This document shows, piece by piece, positions 9,505 to 22,390 of a stretch of DNA of 64,000 nt. A program made the position numbers and the translations under genes. Source of the DNA: Bolinopsis microptera. Lineage: Eukaryota > Ctenophora > Tentaculata > Lobata > Bolinopsidae. Positions within the stretch are counted from its first letter, which is position 1, and each line of letters starts with the position of its first letter. The notes below the pieces were generated by a model. It worked only from the letters and a program-made list of their open reading frames with translations. It was not told the origin of the DNA and made no database searches. Location of the stretch: positions 15,346,962 to 15,410,961 of the forward strand of contig NC_087074.1 of assembly GCF_026151205.1 (NCBI RefSeq). Reading direction: 5' to 3'.

Positions 9505-12500
9505 TATTCTGCGCGTCCCCCCAAAATTTGTTCCAGACTGGGGTATTTTTCCCCCGTAAGAAGTTTGGAAAAGAGATGATGGATTAAACATTAATATCCC
9601 CTGGCCCCAACCCTTTTAACAAGCGGTTTACTATGCCCAACCAATTTTTTAAGCCAACATTGTCCCCCCACCATTGTAGTTTTTTAGTTTTACATTAGAT
9701 TCTTACAATAACCCGATGTTCTCTAGACTTTTAAGGTTTTACGGCCATCATTTTAATAGGAATTTCTGGAGTTTGGCCTTTTTTAAAAAAACAATGTCCA
9801 AAATAAAGAACCACTTTGCGCTAAACACTAAATTAATTTATTTAAGAAGCAAACCCCTAACTAAGTAAGTGACCCAAACCCTCCAAATTACGTAGATCGA
9901 CATCCTTTAAAACGCTTCCTATGACAACCCTAAAATATAGATCCTACGGGAACAACTTAAACCTGTGCCACGAACAATTTAATCGGTGGTGTTTCTGACA
10001 GTTTATATTTGTTTTAAAGTTTTCAGCACCGTTAAAGTTATATATACAGCTGCCCAAATCCGCATGAACCCATTCGTCAAGGAGTTCTAATGTAATAAAT
10101 AAGCGAAAGGCCTCAAATAAGTGGCAAAGGTTAAACTAAGATCTTGCGGAAAATCGGAAATAATTTAAAGGACAGGTGGCCCCCAGCATGGAGCCCTGAT
10201 AACTATGGAATAGAAATATGGGAATATTTATCAAAACCGGCTGGGGTCCACTTCTATTCTATTAAAATTAAGTTTTAATTAAGAGCGAACGCGAGAGGTA
10301 AGCCGGCAAAGTTATATCCCCAAGGTTTTTTTTTTTGTTGTTGGGTTACCGATTTATTTTATCAAATGATTGCCGGCATGTAAAGATTAGCCGGATGCCC
10401 CGAACCCCTGGTAAGAAGAATACAATCAAACCAATATCACTCCGGTTAATAACATTGGGGTAAGTCTGAATAACGCGAAGAGTATAATCCTGAAAAACGC
10501 TAAATAAAAATAAATATCGAAAATATTTACCTGAAAATTTGTAAACCCATAGGCCATCCACCCACGCAATAATCATTTTAATCGAAAGAGACATAATTGA
10601 ATAATTGGGCGTTTTTTTAATCGAGACTTAAACAAACATAGACAAAGGGAAAACGGCTGCACGAAACCATCGCCCACAAATACAGAACTAGAGGGACTGG
10701 GACACGAGCAAAAAAGAGGGAAAGACAGGTTATGCTAATGGCCAAGGTTTGGTGGTTTTAGGAAGACCTGAGGTTTTCCTGATATTAAGGGGAACTACCC
10801 CAACTTAACACCCTGTCCCCCGAAACCCCATAGGCGAAACCCGGGGGGGACCACAGCTTGAAGAAATACATTAAACAAATGAATTTGTGTAATGGTACAA
10901 AAACAAAAAAATGCACCTAATCAGCGGAACTCCAAGTTCTATAATTTATACAACTCTACAATTTGGGTAAAAATCAAGGTGTTATGGGGGCCCGTGCCCC
11001 CCCCACTGTTTTTTTAAAAACTTTCCCAGTTTATAAACAACAAAACCACCACAGAAACAATTAAAATTTTTGGTTTTTTTTAATATTGAAAAATCCGCTA
11101 AAGTACCTTCTCCTTTTGTGGGCCCCGTTTGTTTTTTCTTCATGAATGTACAACGGTAACTGGGGGCCGCTGTATTAGAAAACTCACGTTTCCCCGTCCC
11201 CGTTTCCGGCGGGCGCAATCCGGTCCCACGCAATAAATCGCCCTAAACTATCCATCCGCCGTTATCTTGCTCCCTTGGTCGTCCCCACCAATTTAGTGGA
11301 TCCTTTGCCTTTGGCAATCCTGCCCCGCAAACTTGCGGAATTCAAACTTCCCCTTTTACTTCCACCCATTCTTCCAAAGCCTTCGTCTCACCCGCTGTGT
11401 GTTCCGCTCCCCCTCCTCGGCTTTTCCTTCAAACGCTTCATCCCGCTGGGTCCCGCGTTCCAACTCCACTCCGTAATCTCTTTCCCCGTTTGAAGTGCCC
11501 GCCCTGCTTTTCCGGTTTGTGCGGCCCCGTACGGTCCAGGTCCGTACCTTAGCCCCTCCGCATTGCGACGTGCCCCCCGTTGTTTCTCCCTTCCTGCCTT
11601 CCCACGTGTGTGTTTGCACTTCTTGTATTAACTTGCCTGTACTTGGTCTTGGCCTTTCTATGTTCGGTCCCCGGAACCTCGTATACTCCGTTGACTTGAC
11701 TCCCCCCTGGGTGGATGGGAGATTAAGTTGTACCCCCCATTATTTGTTGAAACTTTAAGTGCAAAGTTTTTTTCGACTAATGGTAAAATAATTTTATCCA
11801 TCTAGTAAACTTTCCCTTATAAAAATGAAGGCCACCACCCTTCCCCCCCGGATTTCCGGCCCGAATATATCCCTCCCATAGCATAATTTAGACAGCTTCC
11901 AATTAACAGTGATGAAGTTAAAGTCCCCCGACCATTTTTAACCTTTGAGTGTGTTTTTGAGTTCGCGTTGGAGCGGTTCCCCACTCATCTCAATACTCTG
12001 TTTGAGTGCTAACAATGCCCTACTTTCCCTGTTCAACACCAGCCCATTTGGTGGTCACACTCTTCCTTTCTTTCTCTTAGCGGTCCTAAGACTGTAAAAA
12101 TGCGGCTTTCCTGGTTTTTTTTGCAAGGTGTCAAAAATGGCATCCAAATTTGTGGTTTTGAACACGAAGTAAATCTTCTCAGTAAAAAAAAGGGTTGTTC
12201 AAATCTAGCGCCTATGTTTCTGTTAGTTTGTCAAAGGTAGTTGATAAATTAAAATATTATGTTTCAGGGTTTACTTTTAATGGTTGCAGTTAGCGTTTTC
12301 CCTGATTCTAAATCCGTAGAGACCACACTAGTATTTAACGTGGCGTTTTGTGCCCCTCCCCAAGGGTATTCCTCCAGGGGTTTCCTTACTACTTTTACGT
12401 TCCCCCAGGGATAGGAGGGTCCCACCTTGGCACCCCACTGAGTCCCCCCTAACTAAGTTATAATCCCACCAGAAGTCGGAACTTTCAGGGCAGTTAAATG

Positions 12501-15500
12501 CTCACACGGTGGGCCAGTTTTGGGGTCCCCCGCCTTAAGTTTCGAAGATATAACAAAGATCAGGGGGCCTAAAAGGTTTCCGAGAGGGAATTTACAGAAC
12601 CTAAAAAGTATCAAGTGGGGGCCCTAAACCAGGAAGAGTAATTACCCCGGGGCCGGCCCCGCTTTAAGCTGATCCAGGTTAAACCTCCCCCATTATCGGG
12701 CGCTTTAAAGCTCATCAAATTCGGGTTTTACCCTTATTTTTTAAGGCCAAAAATACAGCCATAGATAATAATCTGTGAAGTTTGGCGCCGACCCAATTGG
12801 TCAGTGGTGCCCTAAGTACCCCCCCTTCATTTGTGGGGTTTGTCCTTTTGTAAAGTTGAAATAATGGGGTAATGGGCGGGGCCCCGAAATCTTTAATTAA
12901 TAGCAAAAAGTATAAAGAAAGATTTGGTAAAAACAGAATGCGATCCCCACCGGGAAAAAATCTTTTAATTGAGGCGTAAGTACTTTATGAACCTGATAAT
13001 CATGTTGAAACAAAGATCAAGAAAATTTGCCACAATGGTTAGGAGCTGAGTACTGTTTAAAAAAAGTGAAAGCCGGAAAAATGTTGCTTGTAAGGGAGTG
13101 TGGGTATGAATCACCATGAAATGAAAAGGCCACGGAAACCCCCTTAGAGTTGGCCAGAGGGATCACGTGTTGGGGGACTGGAGGGTTGCCCCACGTGGGG
13201 TGAATCGAAGGAATGCTTCCCGTGTTTGATACTTGTTGGTTTGAGGTTCGGATTTCTAATAGTGGTAGTAAGGTGGAAAGGTAAATGTTGGGGTTGTTAA
13301 TAATTAGTGAGGATAGGCATTGGAAGGAGGTATTGTGGGGGCAGTTATCTTACCCGGTCCCGAGAGGTCTATCCACTTCCCCTCAAGAGTCAGAAGGCTG
13401 GCTTTCCCCCTTTTTGTCCCCAGAACCCGATAGAAGCCCGTGCTTCCCCTGAAAAGCTTTTGTGGTTACAAATTCCCCTGCGGGTAATACATAAATGTGT
13501 AACTAAATTTTAGCACAATTTACAAAAAACCAAAATGAAGTCAGAATCTGAAAATAGGGGTTTTTTGTAATTATAAGGGTTTTGGTTTACGAGCCTGTGG
13601 AAATCTGGGAATTTTATTCCGGATCCGGTCTACCTTTGGACCTTTCTGAGTTTTTGTATCGTCCCCTCCCCCTTTTTTGAATTCTGAATCCATGATGGCA
13701 AAGAAGACTGCCAGCATTTGGTTGTTAACACTAATGATGGATTGGCACTCCCCCATTTGCAATAGCCGGTTAAAAATTTTTTTTCCATTTTTTTAAGCGT
13801 CCGACAAATGCCTTCCAAAAACACGGGCCCCGAAAGAAGGTCGCCTGGTGTTTTTTGAGCGATTGTTTGGCCGATGGAAAAGTCCCAGTCCCCCCCCTCG
13901 TTTGAATTTTTTCCCCAAGGTGTTACTACTTCATGAGCCTAATGCTTGCTTTTGTACCCCCCAGTTTACGCTTCCCTCATCGCTGAAGTTTAATTTCCTC
14001 CTCATCCCGGTTTGCCACCAGGCGAACGGGGCTGTTAAACCAAAACGTGGGAAAGTGCGTTGGGCACCTCTATTTTGGGGCCGAGCGCTATATGAAATGG
14101 TCCACAGGTTTAGTAATAAATTCCAACCAATATCAAGTACGATAAATTAAATAACAGTAAACAGTACTATGTGGAAAATGAGGTAATAATTTGACTATGG
14201 TTCCCCCCCCACCTACTGCTTCGAGGCCAAAAGATGGTGGCCCTCAATTACAATTTTAACCGAAGACACCACATACGGATAAGGAAACAGAACAAAGCAA
14301 AATTAAAACGCCCCACCGATAACCGGCGGCAGATGGCGGGTTCAAAATAATTAAATATAAATATTGTCCAATCCTATTTTTTTAAAAATTCCCCAAGGTA
14401 TGTCGCCCCCGATAATAAAAGTAATACGCCGGAACCCTTTTAGTGGGAAATTTGAGCTGGGAAACTCGTGCATTTGTGCCAGTCCCGGGTCCTGGTGGGG
14501 CGCCTGACTAACTGTTTAATAATTTTTGGGAGGACAATTCTGGCGTAATAAAATTAGAGGGAGAATTCCCTAGTCAATTTGCACCATGTACATCACCCCA
14601 ATTTAAAGTGAAATTAAGGGTGGACAGGGAACCTAATGAAGCTGCTCTTACTCCTCCTCTCCTCCTTCTACTTCCCCTCCCCACCGAACAAACAGGTTTC
14701 TTTAATAGCCCCCCCCAGTATAGATGGGCCTTCGAGAAGCAAAATCTAGTGGGGTAACCCCACTTAACCCAACCATCTATGGTGATAAAAGCAAAGATCC
14801 CTTACCTTCCCCCCCCCTATCCCACCCACTTCCCCACCTAAAGTAAATGTTTACCAAAATTAAAGATTAGAGAACACAGGCGAGAGGGAGAGAGAAGAAA
14901 AGAGAAGAGAAGACGAGAAGAGCTATGAACATGAGATCTGAAAAAAGGTATGCTGGGAGAGCTTGGTACCACCACTACTCGAGAAAATATTTTTTAAGTG
15001 TTTTTCAATTTTGAAATTAGTATGGTCGAAGGTTGATGGGGAATAAATGTTGAAAGGGCCGAGGTTACTACGGTTACTTAAATATACACACCCCATGTTG
15101 AAATAAACAAGAATTAAACACCCCTGCTAACAGCCACCCTCCTTATTGGGCCCCCAATAAACTTTGGGGTCCCCCGTGAAAAACGGCGATAAGGGACCGT
15201 GGAAATTTTTGGTCCTGAAAACTTGTGTTCATGAGAACCCCTGAAAATGCTGACAAAAGAAAGGGAGATGTTTTGTGCAGGAGTGCAATGGGTAAGGCGC
15301 GTGGGATCCCTGTCCGGGATAATATGGGAAGGTGTTACAAGGACCCCGGGATTACTTAAATCCCCTACCCCCGGAATGAGGGAGGGAAAACGGCTGCCGA
15401 TTTGAAAAAAAAAGGCAGTCCGGTAAAAATATGGAGAAGTGGTCGGGAAAGAAAGAAGGATATAATGGCTGGGGGGTGAACCGGGTCACGGCGAATATGA

Positions 15501-18500
15501 AAGGGGCGGGTAAAATGGTACAACCACCCCCTGGGTTTTTGGGGGCAGAAAAAGGAAGTATCTGAATAAAAGAACTGTGGTTTTTTTTAGTTTTACAGTA
15601 GACTAGTTTTCGGTGGGTCGCTGGGTGGGGCAACTCCCTGACCCCGAAAAAATCCAGGGGGATAACTTTAGAGTAGCTCTAAACCCTGCATTTCACGGAA
15701 ACATGGGGTGCGGGTAATTAGGTATGAAAGGCATTTACTATGATAGGTTTTTTTCCTCTAGAAACAACGGGGTGGAACTAAAATAAAAGTTTAGCTCGAA
15801 AAACCCGTGGGGTTCCAGTGGGGCCCAGTAAAAACTCAAGCAGAATGTTCCTCGAAGCATACAGTAATTAGAACGCTTTACCTTTTTTCAAAATTGCAAT
15901 TTAGATTCTTTTTTCGGGGCAGCAGTTGTAAGGCACAAAATTAAAGAAAAGAATGGGTAAGAAAAACGAAAACCAAAATTATAAGCTAGGATTCAGCCTT
16001 TGGTGCCCCCCAATTAAAAAAACTCAAATTAACGTTAATAACAATGCAAATGAAGAGTGAAAGACAGAAGAGCAAAGCTTACAACAAAAAAGCTAAAGAC
16101 CCTCGCAAAAAAACGTTTATAAAAACAAAAAATTCTCTGAAAAAATCAAAAGACATTATAAAGTATTGAAACCTAACAAAAAAAAACAACAGTAAGAAAA
16201 AAAAAGCAAAAGCAAAAGACGGAATAAATATAAAATAAGCAGGAAAGACGTAGTCCATGTAATAAGAGGAGGAAAAAAAAGGGAAGGTTGTCCCCCCCCC
16301 CCCCCCAACAACACAAGCAGCCCCCTCTCTTAGCCCTGTTTCCCCTAGACCAGGGGGGGGAAAGTAACTGGCGCCCCCACGGTGACTTAAAAGACAGTGC
16401 CCCCTCCGACTGGGTCCCTAAACCAGCTTCCTTCACCCCAAGCCAACCACAAAACGACACACACACTACCCACTGAGTTTTTTTTCAAGCCCCTGGCCGA
16501 TTTTGGCCAGACAAATCTGAAGGCCATCCGGCCTTGCCCCACAACAGAGGGCCGAAGTCCCCCCCCCCCCCCTGGGAAAAGCCCAGTCGACTAGGCCCTA
16601 GAAAGAAAACAGTGTCTACAAGAAAGAAGAGGGTCATGGTTTGTTTACCCAAATCGGCCTTTTTACACCCGACAAGGCCCCCCTTTTTGTATGTTTGAAT
16701 TGAACCCCTGTATTTTTGGCACTTTGTAACCGGCGGTTTCAAAACTAGTTACATTTTGACAAAGAATATAGTTGGAAAAGTACCGTTAAATGAAATATAC
16801 CTAGTTTAAGCATATCAAAACGTTTTGAGTAATTTTCCCCCATTGAAACGAATGTAGAAAGTCCCCCTCCTACACCCAAAATCCTTAAGACAATGGGTCC
16901 TTGGATCATGGAGGTATAAAATGGGGTATTGTTACTTTCCATTAAAACTGAAAATTTAAACCATAACATGTTAAAAACAATTAATTTGATACAAGGTAAC
17001 TGTGTGTCAAGGGGTTTTTAAAAGCATTTGTGGATGGTTAAAACGTGGGTTAGAAGATCCCGGCGCGGCATTGAAGTGGCCGAACTCGCAGGCAAACACA
17101 CTCGTGGCCCCCAGGATGGTGGAAAACCCCCCTAAAGTAATCCACTGCTCCCTTATTATTGGTTTAGCCGCCAGGGTGGTGGAAAGGTGCCTGCCACAAC
17201 ACTCTCGGTTTTACGTTCGATCCCAAAGTCAGCTACCTTAAAACCACCAAATGCCCCGGTTTGTATCCGGGTATGTGTCAATAATAGGCGGTTCAAGTTT
17301 AAGTCTGATGGCAAAAAACAAAGGGAGGCCGGGTTTTGGGTTTTTTCAGCCGTGTGGGCTGAAATCTAGGATCGCGGAAGAGCGAGAAGGGTGAAGAGGG
17401 TGTGAGGGGGTGGGCTTTTGGATAATTTGGGTGGGTGTCACCACACTAGGATGGAAAAGGGAAACCACGCGGAAAAATGGGAATATTCCCCCCAACCCAA
17501 AACTGCAGTCTAACCGTGTGTCCAGGCCAAATCCAGCGTCACTAACCGAGCGGTATAACACACAATAACCTTATATACTAGTTATAACTAAGCCCCCAAT
17601 GGGCCCCTCTTTAAGTTCCTAGAAATTGGAGAAATCCTCACGTGGTTTTCGAATAACCCGTGGAAAGAAAACCCGCCCAATGTGGGTCTGGAACACTAAG
17701 AAGTCCCCAAGTGTTAAGGAGAGTCTGGTACCCGGAGTCCCCCCTGTGGAGTTATTGGTGGGGTCATTAAAAGGTGAAAATTGTTGAACTAATTTTCTGC
17801 ATACCAAAAACTTAAGGCATAGATTCTTTAAAAAAAAATCAAATTAACCGTTTGTATAGACAAACAAAATAGTGGTCCGCCCTCTAATGGATGCATGATC
17901 CAGTGTTAAAAGTACTGTAACCAACTATGAAAAGAGCGGGTAATTAAAAGATTTTTTAATCTGAAGTAAAAAAACAACAATAATCCCTAAATACATTCCC
18001 AACCGGAAACCTGAAAACGCCTCAGAAACCTCAAGAGACGCCCATAAAGTTTGGCAAACATTTCCTTCAAAACCCCCTATTACCTCCAAACATTTAAACT
18101 TAAGAAAGAATGAGGGCAACACATGAAATAATAATGTACACAACGCCGTTTTTCCCTAAGACCATAAATGGAGAAAAGAAAGCTGGTAAAAGTTTAGGAA
18201 TTTCCAATGTGTGACAACACACCAGATACTAAGAAACCACTACCAGCGTTACTACAACTAGCAGCAGCCCGCCGCCTCCGCGCGCCCGCCCCCGCCCCGC
18301 CCCCCACGATATCCCTGAACAGGAAATGAAGGTGGAAAAAAGAAGATTAACAACAATGGACGACCGTCTACATTCAACAACAATATGAGGTAACCCCGCC
18401 ATGTATGGCCCTCCTCCCCTAACGGGAAATCTTCCGGTTGGAAGGAGAAAAGCATCAACTGTTTTGTGATATAGATATCCTCAAATCCACAGATAGGAAT

Positions 18501-21500
18501 GTCAAATTTATGCAGATCACCACAATTAAGGATAGTAAACAAGGAAGAAGATATATCCCTCTTTTATTGCGAACCCTAATGTTGTAGTTGGACCCATCCA
18601 TGAGAAAATGAGCGGACAAAGCATAGAGGATTCCGATATTGTGATAAAGTGAGTGGAAAACCCCCAAATTTACCAATCCTAAAAAATAGTGGCAATACCA
18701 AACTTTGACAAGCCCTATCCCTGAAATTTCAAATAAGCCCCTACCCCTCTTTTTTTCCGATAAGGGTACATAAAACCAAGTGGCCTCAAGGTGGTGGCAA
18801 ACAGAGGACTGGCCCCCGGTAACGATGGGTGCAGCGGAAGCACAATCAAGCCGGAGGAATGTAGGGGCCATGTAAAACCCCTTGTTTTAGCCAACTCCCC
18901 CTGCAATACCTGATGTAAAAAAGTGATCCTAAACTTAAAGGCTGGCTATAATATACCGCCCGGAATCAAAATCGGATTGTACCTCACCCATAGTTTAAAA
19001 CACTGTAAAGCCAATATGCCAGGCACGTCCCCCGGAATGAAAAACCGTTGGAAAAAAAATTGGTACCTTTTTTTCCTCTGTTTTGAAGGTGAACGTTCCC
19101 ACTAAGAGGTGACTCATCGTGTGGAAGCATACAGAGCCGAAACATGACATTGGGGAATAACAAACGGGATCAGTTAGGGCCCCGGGGAGAGGGGTAACGT
19201 AGTTTTAGCTGTGGAAAAATAAATATTAGTTTTATATATAGTGCGAGGGGTAAAAAAGGTAAATTTTAATTCGGTTTTTCCCTTAATCATGTACTGGAAA
19301 TATAGCGAGTCCCCCCACTAATTTTTTTAGATCCTTTGCACCGTTTTTTTCTCCCGCCCCGCAGCCCATTTGGGGGTTAATTTGGGGTAGATTAAATCTA
19401 TGAAACAGAAGATCCCTAATTTTCCCCCTGTTATTCTAATATTCCTAATGCTTCCCATGGGCCATAAATCCAAAAGCAGAAAAGAAGTTTTTAAAAATCT
19501 AAGAAAATTTTTTTGTTTGCCCCAGACAACCAATGCAGCCCTTCCTGTAACAGAACCTCAGTTCGAAAAACAAGCACACTTCCCCATAGCAATTCTGCGT
19601 TTCAGATTAACACTGCCGCAAAGGTTTTTCTCAAGTTTTTAATTTGTAGTAATACATTGGTTGTTCCCCCCTGACCGTGTCTCAAATTTGTGCACCGGCA
19701 CCTAAAAATTAACCCTTTTTCAAGAACAAATTTGACGAGCCAAAAAAAAACCGCAAGTCCCCCAGCTTAAAAGTGGAGCCCCGGTCCCGGCAAAAGAAGT
19801 CCCCACTTTGTGATAATTTCCCGTCCGATGTAAATTTGTTGACCGAATAGAGTGCAACAAAAATATATAATTAAAGTAATATGCTCTCCAGGCTTGACAA
19901 ATCCCCTTTGAAAAGTGGGCAAACCCTGAACAAAATCGAACTCCCCTTTGGAAATCTCCCTTAAAAATGAATGGCAAATAAAACGCCAAAGTCCTTTTTT
20001 GACTTTTGGATATTGGCAGAAAATAACGACCCAGTTTTCAGGGCTAGAAAAAAACAAAGAGTGCAGATTTGGCAATTTGTAAATCATAAAATCCACTCTC
20101 TTCAGTTCTTTCCCGATAAATTGTTACCAGTGCAATTTGCCAAAATTGTGCAATTTGCAAGATTTAAGATCAAAGATACCCGCACCGGTTTCATTAAGGA
20201 AACCCGTTCAGAGGATCCCTTTACTCCATAATTGAAACACAGGTTTTTAATTCTAAAAGGCAGTGGATACATATAAATGGGACAATCTATTTCCTTCCTG
20301 AATTTTTGTCCCCCGGGTAGCCAAATAATATTGTAAACATTCTTGCGGAGTAAACGAGGGATATAACGCCGACAAAAAAGTTTTGAAGAAACCAAACCGG
20401 CCAAGACAGGACCCCCGTTTACAGTTCCCATCACAACTTAACAGTAAAAATCACGGTTTTTACAAAACCTGGGGGGACCCTATTGTCTGCCTCCTCTCCT
20501 GCTCCACAATCCTAGTTTGACCCGGCAAGCGATTTTTCAATAGTTCACTATATCCCTGGGGGAGATTTCTGGGGAGATTCTGGGTCCCTTAAATGTTTCC
20601 ACAACAATGGTTTTGTTATGAAAACACCAAAATTTTCGCCAGGAAAAATATAAGGGTTTAGGTTCCCCGAGGAATTTCCAACGCGGAAAAAAAGCAAACG
20701 TCCCACCAAAAATTTTAATTTCCCGAAACAAATTGTTTCGGAAAGGACGCGAATGTTTCCCCACGCAAAATAAAGGTAGTCTTGGACTCAAAAAAATATA
20801 TCAATGTTTTCTGGCAGCGAGAGTGAGATAAGCAAGAGTTGTTTATCCTCCATCCTCCCCTTCACCCCCCGTCACATGTTACATAGAGAGGAGCAAGGCC
20901 AACCGATAGCTAACAAAAAGCCGTGAATCCAGCTCCAGGGAATTTCATTACAACGAAATTATGGGCCAACCCCGAACCACGTGAGAAGTAAATCGAGTTT
21001 AATACCATATCTCGCAATATTTTATTTTTTCCGCCTATAAAAAACACCCGATACAATTCATTACTGTTTTAGGTGAAGGCCTGTGGTCAAACCCCCCGAA
21101 AATATAGCAACTATTGGCTTTACATTTGATGTGGGGCGGAAAAACCCTTTTCCATGAAGTTTGAGTTTCCATTTCCTGCTCGGAGAAAAAACTTCGAACA
21201 AAAATTAAAAAGACCGAGGTTAAATTGAGAACAAAGTTCAGAGGGAAGATGGGGTACAACTAAATTTTAAAAACTAGCCTCCAAGGAACTAGAGGAGTTT
21301 AAGAGGTAGTATTGGGAACAAACCTCTTATCCCTAATACCCCTGACTCAGGAGGGAGGAAGAAAAGTAATGATTTGCAGGCAGACCAGTACTTTGGGATT
21401 ATGTGGGCCAAAAAACTACTTTCCGAATAAAACACGGCTGACCCCATTTCTTGACAACCCCCGCAAGAGATTGAAACAGCGGGTAAAAAGTAAAAACCAC

Positions 21501-22390
21501 AATATCCATAAAATTGGAAATGATGATATAAAGTATTCTAGTTCAGTGGGGACTTATCATTTATAAAACTCCCAAGGTCCCCCAGGGTAGGTCGAAAAAC
21601 GGCAAAGGTTCCCCGCTAAAATCATGAGCACTTATCAGCCATCATTATCATGCTGGCAGGTTACGTTTATCGTGGCGAAACCCTTTTGGTGTTTTTTAAA
21701 CCATTTCGACAGATCTTATCGGCCCCCTGTTTTTTACGTCCCAAAGGCTGAACGGTCCATCCCAGACCAACGCGGAATATTGCGGGACCGAATAACTAAT
21801 CGGGTCCCAGAGAATTCAGGTTCCCCCAATAGTTAGAAGGAGTTCTTGGATGAACATACAACAGTCAGGGCAAGCGACACCACAGAGCCTGTGCCTGTCC
21901 CCCCAGAGGCGGGGGATTGGAACAAGTTTAATAACAAAATTAATAAACTAAAAGTTCCCCCGACCCTTCCTAGTAAGGGGTAGTAATGAAGCCAGGAGCC
22001 TGCTTTTGTGAGTAAAAATGCAATGTTTAAAAAACCGAATATGGGAAATTAATACTTTCTATATGTGTCGCACCCCCCCATTTTATAAAATTAGGTTTTA
22101 AAAAAACAAAGTTTTTTAAACCTTCTACTATGTAAAACGGACAAACCCTCAAATAAGGTAAAAGTTTTTTTTATGCTTAATTGGTTTAACAAAGTAATGA
22201 GGTGTAAATCATTAAAAAATGGTGGAATTGGAAATTGGTTTAAAAAAAGTTTTGGTTTGCGAATAGGTTTGTTGTAAAACGGAATATCCCCAGTCCGGTG
22301 GGTTTTTTTGCAACAAAAGTTGAACGTAATGGTTTGCTGGGTCACACGAAATGAACATGCCCGTGTTATCCACTTAACAGCCAAACATGA
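9505..22390. other. Anomalous homopolymer-rich block, probably unpolished long-read sequence; no gene
   Basis: From about 9505 to about 22390 the texture changes. Runs of four or more C, G, A or T occur in nearly every line, purine/pyrimidine blocks are choppy, and no region shows both reading-frame continuity and good splice sites. The flanks lack this. The edges are fairly abrupt: CGCGTCCCCCC at about 9513 and return to normal texture after GCCAAACATGACACTGC at about 22381. The simplest reading is a gap filled with raw long-read bases containing many indels, which would destroy any reading frame. Genes could be hidden here. Open frames listed by a six-frame scan (up to 138 codons near 18455-18871) are not supported. 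Confidence 0.65.

Noticed and set aside
18455-18871. 138-codon minus frame
   Set aside because: Lies in the anomalous block where indels make frames unreliable; no domain motif.
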